A stretch of 64,000 nucleotides of DNA from UBA6136 sp041158345 (lineage in GTDB: Bacteria > Pseudomonadota > Gammaproteobacteria > Methylococcales > Methylococcaceae). Below, in pieces: positions 7,360 through 16,008 of this stretch. The stretch is taken from the NCBI GenBank assembly GCA_041158345.1, contig JBEBBO010000142.1, positions 1 through 64,000 of the forward strand, read 5' to 3'. Within the stretch, counting starts at the first letter, position 1, and each line of letters begins with the position of its first letter. The position numbers and the translations under genes are program-made. The notes beneath the pieces were generated by a model, which was not told the DNA's origin, made no database searches, and worked only from the letters and a program-made list of their open reading frames with translations.

Positions 7360-9351
7360 TTAAACCCCTTTTATGGTGTGATTATACCGCGTAATAGCCC
7401 AAACGGGGAAATACGTGTGGTAAAGACGGTAATCCAGCATGGCTGCTCCGAAAAAAACACCATTTACTGATTGCATCGGCCAGCTGCCATCGGCGTTTTG
7501 TTTGCTTAAAAGCCACAGAAGGCCGCGCTGGATTGCTGGGTCATGGGGGGGGAGGATTTCAAGAAGTCCCAGCAAGGCCCAACTGGTCATAACGACCTGA
7601 GTTTCAGGTTGCTCAATGTATCGCTCTTCCAAGCAACTCGTATAGTGTTCACTCCAACCGCCATCCTCTCTCTGGTGAGCCTTTAGAAATTTGGCAGCGC
7701 GTTGAAGTGACTCGTCTTGGGCATCAATGCCTGCAAGTCGGAGCGCTCTTGCGACGTGGAAGGTTGCATAGGTGTAATTGATACCCCAAAAACCTTGCCA
7801 AGAACCGTCAGCCTTTTGCTGTCGTTTGAGTAGGGTAATGGCGCGTTGCGCCACAGATTCAAGCTGCTCGGATTCAAAGTCGGGATCGATTTTTCTGAAA
7901 TGGCTGATTGCGCCCAAAGAGGAGGCCGTACATTCAATGTAGGACAGTTCAGTCATGCATTGGCCGAACATCTCGGAAGGGTTGATCAGCTCGAGAAGTT
8001 TCCCCGCACGACGGCGTTCATAGGTGCCAAATCCACCATCAGCATTTTGACGGGAGAGAATGAAACGAATCCCATCCCGCAAACGCTCTACATTGAGTCG
8101 GGGGAGTGCTGCATAGGCGGGGTGCTCATAGAGCGTAATGAGCCCGCTTAATGCTTCGGCCGTACAGTCACTGACGGGCCAACGATGTTCTCCGTCCGAA
8201 AAACACCAGCCACCCAGGGCGGGATCACGCCAATAATGGGCATAGTCCTGGGTTTCCTCCGTCATTTGGGCACGATCCAAAAACTGAACGGCTTGTGTCA
8301 TCGCGGCGATCGTCTGAGGCGTTGGATTCGTTACTTCTGAAATAGCCTGCAGAACGAAACCGGTATCCCAAGTATTGGATCGAGCTCCAACGTAGCGAAG
8401 TCCCTCGTTGTCATCTTCCCAGCGCCAAGCTTCGACGCCCGCTAAACTGGCTTCAAGCTCGGGATGCGAGGGGTTATCGATAAATAGTGCGAGCGTATTA
8501 AGTAACCCGTTGACTGGTGAGATCCCCTGGTGCCGCGTTGTTCTTTGCTCAAACTCAATGCGTTCCAAGCAGACGCGCAATGCTTTCTCGCGCAGCTTTT
8601 TTCCGTGCCAGCGTTCAAAAATAGCCAAGCCATCGTAAATCACCCGAAGCACGGGGGTGATGGGGACATAAACGTCACTGGGCGCTAGCTTGTGGCGAAG
8701 TTTCTCGAAGCAAATTTGCTCATAAGGCTTGGTGTAAAGCTCGCTTCTGAGTTGCGAAATGATCGATTCGGGAAGATCCGCAACAAAACGCTTTCCGGAG
8801 ATGTAAGCCAATCCAAGGTAGATCAGGCGAGTGTGGGAGTAAAAGCGGCGGGGGTGAAAGGGAAGCCATTCGGGAAGCAGGAAGAGTTCGGGGGGAATGG
8901 CATTGAGGCCCCTGTATTCATAGAGCCCTAGGATAGCGAGCCAGAATTTACCCCAAGTCGGAATGCCCTCGACACCGACCGGCTGCTCATGAAGCCAATC
9001 CCTTGCGCGAGCCGCAACAGCATTATCTTGACTGACACCCAAAAGTCGCAACGCAACGTAGGCAAGGGTCGTGAAGAAAACATATCCCGGAGATTCAGGG
9101 TGCATGCCCCAAGAGCCGTCACTGGCCTGGGTGACCTCAAAATGGCGCAAGATCCGAGAACGATCTTTCGCATCGTAAGGCCGGCCCATGATGGTCCTGA
9201 CGATGACGGCTTGAGCTAAGATCATCGTACACCAGACCATTTCGCCTTCGAAATCACCGGTCTGTTTCTGTTGGGATAGCAGGTAGTCCAGCGCCGATTG
9301 TTCGGCCTGTATCAAATGCTTGGTATCGAGTGCGATAGAAGTCTCTGGCAT
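7360..9351 (-). CDS. osc: Oxidosqualene cyclase (lanosterol synthase type)
   Basis: Cyclises 2,3-oxidosqualene to the first sterol. The 663-residue protein carries QW-type repeats (QNADGGFGTYE, QQKADGSWQGFWG, QREDGGWSEHY, QNADGSWPMQ) and the oxidosqualene-specific acid motif PVSDCTAE, with the catalytic Asp at residue 395; squalene-hopene cyclases have DxDDTA instead. The valine two residues before the Asp (393) is the lanosterol-synthase residue, where cycloartenol synthases have Ile. YHTYFPVWAITRY near the C-terminus is also cyclase-typical. The start at 9351 is 18 bp after the bstC stop, so the gene is probably cotranscribed with bstABC. The family is peripheral-membrane (monotopic). Confidence 0.95.
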   Translation of the reverse strand: MPETSIALDTKHLIQAEQSALDYLLSQQKQTGDFEGEMVWCTMILAQAVIVRTIMGRPYDAKDRSRILRHFEVTQASDGSWGMHPESPGYVFFTTLAYVALRLLGVSQDNAVAARARDWLHEQPVGVEGIPTWGKFWLAILGLYEYRGLNAIPPELFLLPEWLPFHPRRFYSHTRLIYLGLAYISGKRFVADLPESIISQLRSELYTKPYEQICFEKLRHKLAPSDVYVPITPVLRVIYDGLAIFERWHGKKLREKALRVCLERIEFEQRTTRHQGISPVNGLLNTLALFIDNPSHPELEASLAGVEAWRWEDDNEGLRYVGARSNTWDTGFVLQAISEVTNPTPQTIAAMTQAVQFLDRAQMTEETQDYAHYWRDPALGGWCFSDGEHRWPVSDCTAEALSGLITLYEHPAYAALPRLNVERLRDGIRFILSRQNADGGFGTYERRRAGKLLELINPSEMFGQCMTELSYIECTASSLGAISHFRKIDPDFESEQLESVAQRAITLLKRQQKADGSWQGFWGINYTYATFHVARALRLAGIDAQDESLQRAAKFLKAHQREDGGWSEHYTSCLEERYIEQPETQVVMTSWALLGLLEILPPHDPAIQRGLLWLLSKQNADGSWPMQSVNGVFFGAAMLDYRLYHTYFPVWAITRYNHTIKGV

Positions 9352-9369
9352 TAGGATGATGTAACTAAT

Positions 9370-10167
9370 TTAGCGAGGGGCTTTCGCGACTTCATTGATG
9401 ACGTCGGCGAATTCCTTTTCCCAGATCACCCGATTATTGCCCCAGGAGCCGTTGCTGAGAAGAAGTTGGCCTTTTTTGATTTCAGCCTGAGCTTCAGACG
9501 TTTTTTCGTCCACTTCGAAAAGCGCTTCGGCATAGAAGAGGTGGTTCAGCGGATGGTTTTCATAGCTATCAACCGATTCCTTAAGTAAGGCCAGTGCTTT
9601 ATCCCCATCACCGATGCCCGTGGGCCAGGGGGGGGCTTTGAGATATAGCATGCCCAGAAGACGCAATGGGCCGCCTTGATCGACCGCCTTGGAGAGCTTA
9701 ACCGCAAGATTGAGTTCCTCCTCAAGCCGGTGGAGGTTTTCAGCAGCTTGGACAGGATGATCGTTGATGGCGAGACCCAGATTCGCCGCCAGATAATAGT
9801 GAACCGCTGCATTCTCCCTGCCGCCTGAAGCCATCGCTCGCTCGGCTAGCTTAACGCCCTCAGCTGCCAGTGCTTCACGGTCTGGACCATGCGGTTGCCT
9901 CTCGGCAAGGTGAAGTGCGATCTCCGCAGAGATCGACGACTTAATAAATGTCGGTTGCGTCGCATTTCGCGCGACGTTCATGGCGCAATGCAGTTCATCA
10001 GTTGATGTCGTTGGACCCAGACCATCCTTGCTATTTAAGAGTGATTCCTCACTGATTCCAGAGCAGTTTGACGAGGAGCCAAAGAGAACGATGCGGTTAG
10101 GAAGTGAGCCGCATGCCGTCAGTGCAGATGCCAGAAGGAGAGCGATCGCTTGAGTTCGACCTTGCAT
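9370..10167 (-). CDS. bstC: BstC-like TPR lipoprotein (sterol trafficking)
   Basis: Outer-membrane-associated, helical-repeat sterol-binding partner of the Bst system. I start it at the ATG at 10167, two bases after the bstB stop, because this gives a clean lipoprotein signal (MQGRTQAIALLLASALTAC, Cys19); an upstream ATG at 10257 would add 30 non-signal residues inside bstB. 265 residues. The C-terminal half holds GMLYLKAPPWPTGIGD and TPR-like helices. bstA, bstB, bstC and osc lie on the same strand with gaps of 4, 2 and 18 bp. Identification rests on the M. capsulatus BstABC arrangement (RND, periplasmic binding protein, TPR protein) beside a sterol cyclase. Confidence 0.8.
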   Translation of the reverse strand: MQGRTQAIALLLASALTACGSLPNRIVLFGSSSNCSGISEESLLNSKDGLGPTTSTDELHCAMNVARNATQPTFIKSSISAEIALHLAERQPHGPDREALAAEGVKLAERAMASGGRENAAVHYYLAANLGLAINDHPVQAAENLHRLEEELNLAVKLSKAVDQGGPLRLLGMLYLKAPPWPTGIGDGDKALALLKESVDSYENHPLNHLFYAEALFEVDEKTSEAQAEIKKGQLLLSNGSWGNNRVIWEKEFADVINEVAKAPR

Positions 10168-10169
10168 GT

Positions 10170-11012
10170 TTAGTGGCCCTTGTCCCAGAGAGTGATGGCG
10201 GGTTGGATGGCAGCCTGTGACGCCGGAACAAAAGCATCGATGGCAAACAAGTCGCACAGTTTTTTGCCCTCTGCCTCGTTACACATGTCACTTAAAGCTT
10301 TCGCAAAGCGATTTCGCTCTTCGGGTGTGCTGGTCTCTTTGTTTGCGACCAGACCCATCAGAGGAATCGGCGTGGATGTGAAGACCGAGTCGAACTCATG
10401 AGTGAGTGGGAGCGAGCCTAAAGCAGCAAATTGTTGGCCATTTAGGAGGACAGCATCCAATTCGCCCTTGTCGAGCGATCTCAGTGCGCGAATGGCCTGC
10501 TTGCTGGGCTTTAGCGCGAAATCCGTTTCAGGATTCAGCTGACCGGCAAAGACGATGCGGCGAATGAATTCAGCCTCTTCAAAGACGGTACCTCCTACTT
10601 GCTTTCCCTTGATCTCTTCCAAGGCATTGAAGCGACCTTTGATCGCGACGAGGTGGAATTGCTCGGTAGAGCTACCCCGCATTTTGGGTTGAACCACGGG
10701 CTCTAAGTGGAGGCTTTGGCGCTGATCCAGGAAGATGCCTAGCGAGGTGATGGCGAAGGTGGGCTTTTTTTGCATCAACAACGACTTGCAGCCTTCGACA
10801 TCCGAGGAAAATGCGCTGCTAAAACTCTGTGCAGGCCAGCCGCCAACTTTCTCTACGACACCCAGCATGGCTGTCATGGCTTTGTTGGCATCATCCTCAC
10901 TCACAGGTCCACCGGGATAGCAGACAACAACGGGCGAGGGCTCGCAAAGAGCCCAGGTTGAAAAGGCGATCAATGCCAAGGCCAGAGTAAGCCGAAGTGA
11001 AGAAAGGCGCAT
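10170..11012 (-). CDS. bstB: BstB-like periplasmic sterol-binding protein (PhnD/type 2 binding-protein fold)
   Basis: 280 residues with a Sec signal peptide (LRLTLALALIAFSTWALC, cleavage near residue 23) followed by a PhnD-like periplasmic binding protein fold (VVVCYPGGPVSEDDANKAM; later ALRSLDKGELDAVLLNGQQF, a hinge-domain pattern of the phosphonate-binding family). In Methylococcus the homologous BstB carries sterols across the periplasm. No ABC permease or ATPase lies near; instead the gene sits 4 bp after an RND transporter and 2 bp before a TPR lipoprotein, which supports the Bst role over phosphonate uptake. Several cysteines (CYPGG, EGCKS, DMCNEAEGKKLC) could form disulfides. Confidence 0.82.
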   Translation of the reverse strand: MRLSSLRLTLALALIAFSTWALCEPSPVVVCYPGGPVSEDDANKAMTAMLGVVEKVGGWPAQSFSSAFSSDVEGCKSLLMQKKPTFAITSLGIFLDQRQSLHLEPVVQPKMRGSSTEQFHLVAIKGRFNALEEIKGKQVGGTVFEEAEFIRRIVFAGQLNPETDFALKPSKQAIRALRSLDKGELDAVLLNGQQFAALGSLPLTHEFDSVFTSTPIPLMGLVANKETSTPEERNRFAKALSDMCNEAEGKKLCDLFAIDAFVPASQAAIQPAITLWDKGH

Positions 11013-11016
11013 GGGG

Positions 11017-13710
11017 TTATTTTTTCCTGGAGGAGCTAAGGATTAAACCAATGGCGGGAGCAATGAACAGTGTCGAAGCCAAGCAAGTCATCAGACCAAT
11101 AGTAATGTCGATACCCAGCCCCGACACTCCCCGATAGCTCGCGAGCGTAATTGCGCCCAACCCAGCCAGTTCGGTGCCGGCGGCCAGCAAGATTACGCGA
11201 CCTGCATCTTTGGCAATGGCGATTGGATCTTCCCCTTTCAAGGCCATCCAGCGATGACTGAGCCAGACGCCGTAATCGACGGCCAACGCAATGACCAGAG
11301 GAAGCGCGATGATATTGGCGTAATTGTAATGGAGACCGGCTAATTTCATGATGCCCAGCATCCAACCTCCACCGATGACCAGTGGCAACGTCGCGATCAG
11401 TATGCCTTTGGGCGAGCGAATGATGAGCGCAAGCCAAGCTAGACAGACGAGAATTGCCGCTTTGGTCCCTTGGCTGAAGCTACTGACCACAGCCTTGGAG
11501 AAAACCTGATGGGTTGTCGGAAAACCAGTGGCATCGGGTGAAATCTGGTAGACCTCTGTCATGAGCTCATCCAGATTGTTAGGGTCATAGACGCTTTTGG
11601 CCGGATAGGCATAAGCAGCCAAAGTGCCATCTTCAGCCACAAAGCGCTCCCGAAGTCCGTCAGGCAAGTCAGACGGTGCGATCGGCCGGGCCGATCTCCA
11701 GTCTTGGATTTGCTTCACGGCATCAGTCGCCACGGCAAGTAAGGCGCGAAGGAGGGTTTCGGAGCGAAGCCTTGCGGTCTCAGGATCTTTCTCGAGGGAG
11801 ACCTGCAAACTCTCTATGCCGGATCGGAGTTCTTCAAGCCCCTGCACCAGAGGTTGGTTACCGGAGCTGAATGCTTGCTCCTCATAATTTTCAATTTTCT
11901 CCAGCGATTGCTTTAAAAGTCGCTGAATCGATTTGAATGCCTTGTCATCAAGTCCGCGTTGACTCAGCGTTGCCAAGTTTTGGGTGAGCGCAGGCTGCAG
12001 CGCCAAATGCGACATCCGATGGGCGGCCTCTACACGCTGTTCGCTGTCCGCGGGGAAGAAACTGCTAATTGATTGGATCTTGGAGATGGACGGCTTCTTT
12101 TGGGCCTCTTCGGTGATCCGACGGATCTCATCCAGCGTTCGCGCTGTAAAAATCACGATTTCGGATTGGTAATCCGTTTCGGTGACCATTTTTCGTTGAT
12201 ATTCCGCCGCTTTGGAGTCTCTCGGGAGGAGCGCGAGAACATCGTAATCAAAACCCATTTCCAGTCCCGAGCGAATCCCGAGGACGGCTGCGCTTCCGGC
12301 GAGAAGGACAATGATCAGCGCCAAGGAACGGGGGACATTCAATTGGGAAGGTGAGACTTCACGGGTGGTATTTGTCATCGCCTTGATTTTTGGTGGAATC
12401 AGGGCGTAAATCGCCGGTTGAACGATCCATGTGCTGACCAAAATCAAAAGCACGCCGCCTGCGGCAATGATCCCCAGTTCAGCAAATCCGGGGAAAGCTA
12501 CCGTAGATAAAGTTCCGAAAATTAGAAGGGAAGCGCCACCCGCCGTCAGCACGGCTGAGAAAGAGTCACGAATGCCGCAGCCAATCGAGTCAATGAGCGG
12601 TTTTCCTGATCGACGCGCCTCAGCTATTTGAGATGTCGTGAAGATACCGTAGTCAGCGCCAAGTCCAAAAAGGATTGCAAGGAAGCTTGAGGTGATGATG
12701 GTCAGGTGCCCAACTGCCAGATAGGCGAAGCCGAGACTCCAGACTGCCCCCAATCCCATGGGGATAAAAATAGCTAGGGCCCAAGGCACACTCCGAACGA
12801 CCAGGAAAATCAAGGCACCGATCAGGCCGGCGGCCGTCCAGATGACGAGCTTGATATCGCGTTCGATATCGATGTACTCCTCGTATTCGATTGCGGGAAG
12901 ACCCGTCAGCACCACATGCGGAGCATTCAGTCCGCGACTGACGAAGTCTTTGGCTAAATCGGCGGCAATCTGCGTAATGCGCTGATTGAAAGGCGCCAAC
13001 GTCTCAAAATCCTCACCCGTCGCTTTGGCGTGGACGAAGAGCAAAAGCATTTTGCCGTCATGAGAGCTGAAGTATCCCTTGCCCAATTGTTCGGCGCCCA
13101 CAGCTTTCAACATGGATTCAAAATTGACGGCTGCGGGAGAGCTCTTTTCGTCAAGCCATCGCTGCCACTCATGGACAAAAGCCGAAGCTCCCTTGATCCC
13201 GATCAGGGCTTTCTGGAGGTCTAAATTACCAGCGCTTTGACCAGGGGTAGCCTCAGAAGAGGCGCTGGCCAGTAAATTCTCAAGATTCAGCTTCGGTAAC
13301 TTACTGGCAACGCCGAGTCCATTTTCCAACTGGGCCAGTTGATCTGCGGGAAGGATTAGATAGAGGTGATCGTGCAGGAACCCGGTATCTAATCGATCGG
13401 TAGCCTGGGCAATTTCGGGCTGGTTCCGCAGTCGGGACGCGAGTTCAGTTGCGAACGCCTCCAGTTCGGGCCGGGACGCGTTTTCGAGAACGACGACAAG
13501 ATCGGAGGATGCCCCAAAAGTCTCTAGATAGCGATTCAGTCGATGCGCGACCTCGGTGTCCTGAGGCAAAAGAGCTTGCCTTGAGGTGTATACCGGCAGG
13601 TGGACAGACGCGTAAATGGCCAAAGCCGTGATAAGGGCCGCAACCGTTAGGACCCACCATGGGTGACGTGCGGATTGGATGCTCAGTCGATAAATGAGGG
13701 ATTTAAGCAT
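11017..13710 (-). CDS. bstA: BstA-like RND (MMPL/HpnN-type) sterol transporter
   Basis: 897-residue inner-membrane transporter with the RND double layout: one membrane helix near 18-38, a large periplasmic domain (about 40-285), five more helices with GLGADYG (349-355), then a repeat of the same pattern with IALAVDYGVWLSHRW near the C-terminus. Proton-relay Asp residues are in the two D-Y motifs. The family includes HpnN, which moves hopanoids to the outer membrane. It heads the run bstA-bstB-bstC-osc-smo, so sterol export from the inner membrane is the likely job. The intergenic stretch 13711-13836 separates it from the divergent gene at 13837. Confidence 0.85.
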   Translation of the reverse strand: MLKSLIYRLSIQSARHPWWVLTVAALITALAIYASVHLPVYTSRQALLPQDTEVAHRLNRYLETFGASSDLVVVLENASRPELEAFATELASRLRNQPEIAQATDRLDTGFLHDHLYLILPADQLAQLENGLGVASKLPKLNLENLLASASSEATPGQSAGNLDLQKALIGIKGASAFVHEWQRWLDEKSSPAAVNFESMLKAVGAEQLGKGYFSSHDGKMLLLFVHAKATGEDFETLAPFNQRITQIAADLAKDFVSRGLNAPHVVLTGLPAIEYEEYIDIERDIKLVIWTAAGLIGALIFLVVRSVPWALAIFIPMGLGAVWSLGFAYLAVGHLTIITSSFLAILFGLGADYGIFTTSQIAEARRSGKPLIDSIGCGIRDSFSAVLTAGGASLLIFGTLSTVAFPGFAELGIIAAGGVLLILVSTWIVQPAIYALIPPKIKAMTNTTREVSPSQLNVPRSLALIIVLLAGSAAVLGIRSGLEMGFDYDVLALLPRDSKAAEYQRKMVTETDYQSEIVIFTARTLDEIRRITEEAQKKPSISKIQSISSFFPADSEQRVEAAHRMSHLALQPALTQNLATLSQRGLDDKAFKSIQRLLKQSLEKIENYEEQAFSSGNQPLVQGLEELRSGIESLQVSLEKDPETARLRSETLLRALLAVATDAVKQIQDWRSARPIAPSDLPDGLRERFVAEDGTLAAYAYPAKSVYDPNNLDELMTEVYQISPDATGFPTTHQVFSKAVVSSFSQGTKAAILVCLAWLALIIRSPKGILIATLPLVIGGGWMLGIMKLAGLHYNYANIIALPLVIALAVDYGVWLSHRWMALKGEDPIAIAKDAGRVILLAAGTELAGLGAITLASYRGVSGLGIDITIGLMTCLASTLFIAPAIGLILSSSRKK

Positions 13711-13836
13711 GCAGGGAGTTTGGGGCTTTGGGCTTTCTTGAATGGTTCAGGGAATTTCTGAGCTCTCAGCCGTCTAACCGACAGTCTGCGGTATCACCAT
13801 TCCGCTGTCATCCGGCTTTGAATTGGGAGTTTTTCT

Positions 13837-14244
13837 ATGCCTGAGATTAATGGTAGAGCCCTGATGAGGGGCATTGTTCTCTTTCTGGTGCTTTACATGA
13901 TTCATGTGGTCTTCTTGCCACAACTCGTTGGCGAACAGGCAGTGACAGGTGAATACCAGGGGCTATTGTATGGGATCAATCAGGCTCTGGGGCTGGCAAC
14001 ATGCCTGATTCCCGGATTCTTGGCTGCAAAAATCGCTGGACATCATGGTTTTATCCATGGTGGCTTGGTTGGCGGAATCAGTACGATCCTGACGGCGCTG
14101 ATTGCCATGCTTTGGGCCATTGCCACGGGGTCAAAGTTCTTTGGACTGGAAACACTGCCATTCTGGTTGGTCATCAACATGTTCCTGAGCGCTTTTGCCG
14201 GATTGATCGCCACCAATCTGGAAGAGTCAGAGCCGGAGGCCTAG
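13837..14244 (+). CDS. Small integral membrane protein of unknown function
   Basis: 135 residues with four hydrophobic segments (about 10-30, 43-66, 72-96, 104-126) and an acidic tail (EESEPEA). A Gly-rich second and third helix (GGLVGGIST) suggests close helix packing. GGGAG lies 7 bases before the ATG. It is divergent from bstA and precedes the UbiH-family gene on the same strand. I do not recognise the family; it resembles small conserved four-helix proteins seen in many proteobacteria. Confidence 0.75.
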   Translation: MPEINGRALMRGIVLFLVLYMIHVVFLPQLVGEQAVTGEYQGLLYGINQALGLATCLIPGFLAAKIAGHHGFIHGGLVGGISTILTALIAMLWAIATGSKFFGLETLPFWLVINMFLSAFAGLIATNLEESEPEA

Positions 14245-14342
14245 GGGCAATTCTCCAACAATTCATTAATTGGGTCTTCGGTGGTGGAATTTCCCTTCGT
14301 TCGTGGGGGATAATTGCGTCTCTATTTGTTTCGAGGCTCCGC

Positions 14343-15560
14343 ATGAATCAGGACTATGACGTACTCATTGTTGGCGGAGGCATGGTGGGTGCGACCCTTG
14401 CCTGTGCCTTGGGGGGCAGTTCGCTTCGTGTGGGCCTCTTGGAAGACTCTCCTCCCGCGGAGTTCGATTCGAGTCAACCTCATGATTTGAGGGTTTCCGC
14501 TGTCAGTATCGCTTCGGCGAATATTTTGAAGACAATTGGCGCCTGGTCTGGAGTGACCGGCAGACGGTTGTGCCCCTATCGCAGGATGCGAGTCTGGGAG
14601 GACAGCGGTGATGTGGAGTTCTGCAGCGACGAGATTAACGAGCCCGTACTTGGGCATATTGTTGAAAATCGAGTCATTCAGTTGGCAGTGCTTGAGCGAG
14701 CCCATCAATTCGAAAATGTTGAAGTCATTTCGGGCGTCAAGACGCAGGCGCTTCGCTACGCCGCCGAAGGATCCTCAGTGACCCTTGAGGACGGTCGAGT
14801 ACTTCAAAGCCGCTTAATCGTGGCTGCGGATGGGGGCTTTTCCCGGGTTCGTCAATCCGCAGGGATGGGAGTCAGTGGTTGGGACTATGAACAGCATGCC
14901 CTTGTGCTGACTGTTGACACCGGATGTGGTCAGCAGGACATTACCTGGCAACGGTTTACCCCCCAGGGGCCACAGGCTCTTTTGCCCTTGGATGGGCCCC
15001 ATGCCTCCTTGGTGTGGTACAGCAGCCCTGAAGAAGTGGCACGACTGAAAACGCTCACTGATGAAGCGCTTCTAACCGCTTTAAATGTAGAGTTTCCTGA
15101 CTGTCTGGGGGACGTCACTCGCATTGCTGCAAGAGGGAGTTTCCCCCTCAGACGACAGCATGCCCTTCGGTATGTCAAAGACGGCGTTGCGCTCATCGGA
15201 GACGCTGCCCACATGATTCATCCGCTCGCGGGGCAGGGTGTCAATATTGGGCTTCTTGATGCGGCAGCGCTTGCCGAAGTTCTGATTGCAGCCCAAAAGG
15301 CAGGGGAAGACATTGGCGCTCACAACGTACTCAGTCGCTATGAGCGGATGCGCCGAAAAAATAACCTCTTGATGATGACCGTGATGGATGCCTTCTACCG
15401 GACTTTTGGAAATTCTCACGGCCCCGTACGACTTCTCAGGAACCTTGGATTGGGTCTTGCCGAGAGGCTGAAGCCTGCTAAGAAACTCGCCATGACGTAT
15501 GCCATGGGGCTGAATGGATCCTTGCCGCGGTTAGCCCAAGGCGAAGCCTTGCTAGGTTGA
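14343..15560 (+). CDS. UbiH/UbiF/COQ6-family FAD-dependent hydroxylase
   Basis: Aromatic-ring hydroxylase of ubiquinone biosynthesis. The ATG at 14343 gives 405 residues; an upstream in-frame ATG at 14001 would translate the out-of-frame part of the previous gene. Motifs: GGGMVG at 10-15, PHDLRVSAVS (the DxRxxALS site of the family), AADGG (the DG motif, about 160) and GDAAHMIHPLAGQGVNIGLLD, the second FAD motif. Sequence alone does not decide between UbiH, UbiF and UbiI activity, so no symbol is given. Membrane-associated cytoplasmic enzyme of the Ubi complex in related bacteria. Confidence 0.88.
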   Translation: MNQDYDVLIVGGGMVGATLACALGGSSLRVGLLEDSPPAEFDSSQPHDLRVSAVSIASANILKTIGAWSGVTGRRLCPYRRMRVWEDSGDVEFCSDEINEPVLGHIVENRVIQLAVLERAHQFENVEVISGVKTQALRYAAEGSSVTLEDGRVLQSRLIVAADGGFSRVRQSAGMGVSGWDYEQHALVLTVDTGCGQQDITWQRFTPQGPQALLPLDGPHASLVWYSSPEEVARLKTLTDEALLTALNVEFPDCLGDVTRIAARGSFPLRRQHALRYVKDGVALIGDAAHMIHPLAGQGVNIGLLDAAALAEVLIAAQKAGEDIGAHNVLSRYERMRRKNNLLMMTVMDAFYRTFGNSHGPVRLLRNLGLGLAERLKPAKKLAMTYAMGLNGSLPRLAQGEALLG

Positions 15561-15602
15561 AATTTATACAACTTTTCGATCTCAACGTGGGGAAATCTGA
15601 AC

Positions 15603-15986
15603 ATGAGAAACATTTATTTTGCATTGGTTGGGCTTCTTTTTTCGGGTTGTGCAAGTTACTCAAACTGGCAGCCGGTCGCTGATCCGGTAAACGACAGAAA
15701 TGCCGCTAATTTGGGCGTCGACACCGAGCAGTGTCGTCAGTTAGCCTCTCAAGCCGGTTCGGTGGGTACTGAAACTGCGAAGGGTGTTGCGGCCGGTGGA
15801 CTCTTGGGGGCTGCTGCGGGCGCTGCGATTGGTGCTGTGGCGGGTAACCCTGGTGCGGGGGCGGCCATTGGTGCTGCAGCCGGTGGTATTGGTGGGGGCG
15901 CTACAACCGGTGTCAGCGCGGACGATCAATACAAGCGGGCTTATATCAACTGTATGCGGGGTCGGGGCCATAACATAATTAACTGA
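15603..15986 (+). CDS. Glycine-zipper lipoprotein
   Basis: 127 residues. Signal peptide with lipobox (LLFSGC, Cys16) followed by a Cys-containing stretch and a long Gly/Ala zipper (GGLLGAAAGAAIGAV, then GAAIGAAAGGIGGG), as in YMGG/SlyB-like outer-membrane glycine-zipper proteins. Such segments insert as helical hairpins and oligomerise. The C-terminal part (DDQYKRAYINCMRGRGHN) keeps a second Cys. Likely an envelope-integrity or stress lipoprotein; a precise role cannot be read from the sequence. Confidence 0.8.
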   Translation: MRNIYFALVGLLFSGCASYSNWQPVADPVNDRNAANLGVDTEQCRQLASQAGSVGTETAKGVAAGGLLGAAAGAAIGAVAGNPGAGAAIGAAAGGIGGGATTGVSADDQYKRAYINCMRGRGHNIIN

Positions 15987-16008
15987 TGTCCCCGTCCGGG
16001 ACGTTAGC

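Noticed and set aside
10168..10257. 30-residue N-terminal extension of bstC
   Set aside because: It overlaps bstB, lacks a signal character, and the ATG at 10167 gives a clean lipoprotein signal.
9370..11012. Phosphonate ABC uptake system for the PhnD-like protein
   Set aside because: No permease or ATPase is nearby; the gene stands between an RND transporter and a TPR lipoprotein beside a sterol cyclase.
14001..14342. Upstream extension of the UbiH-family hydroxylase
   Set aside because: The extra 114 codons are the out-of-frame part of the 13837-14244 gene; the FAD motif begins right after 14343.
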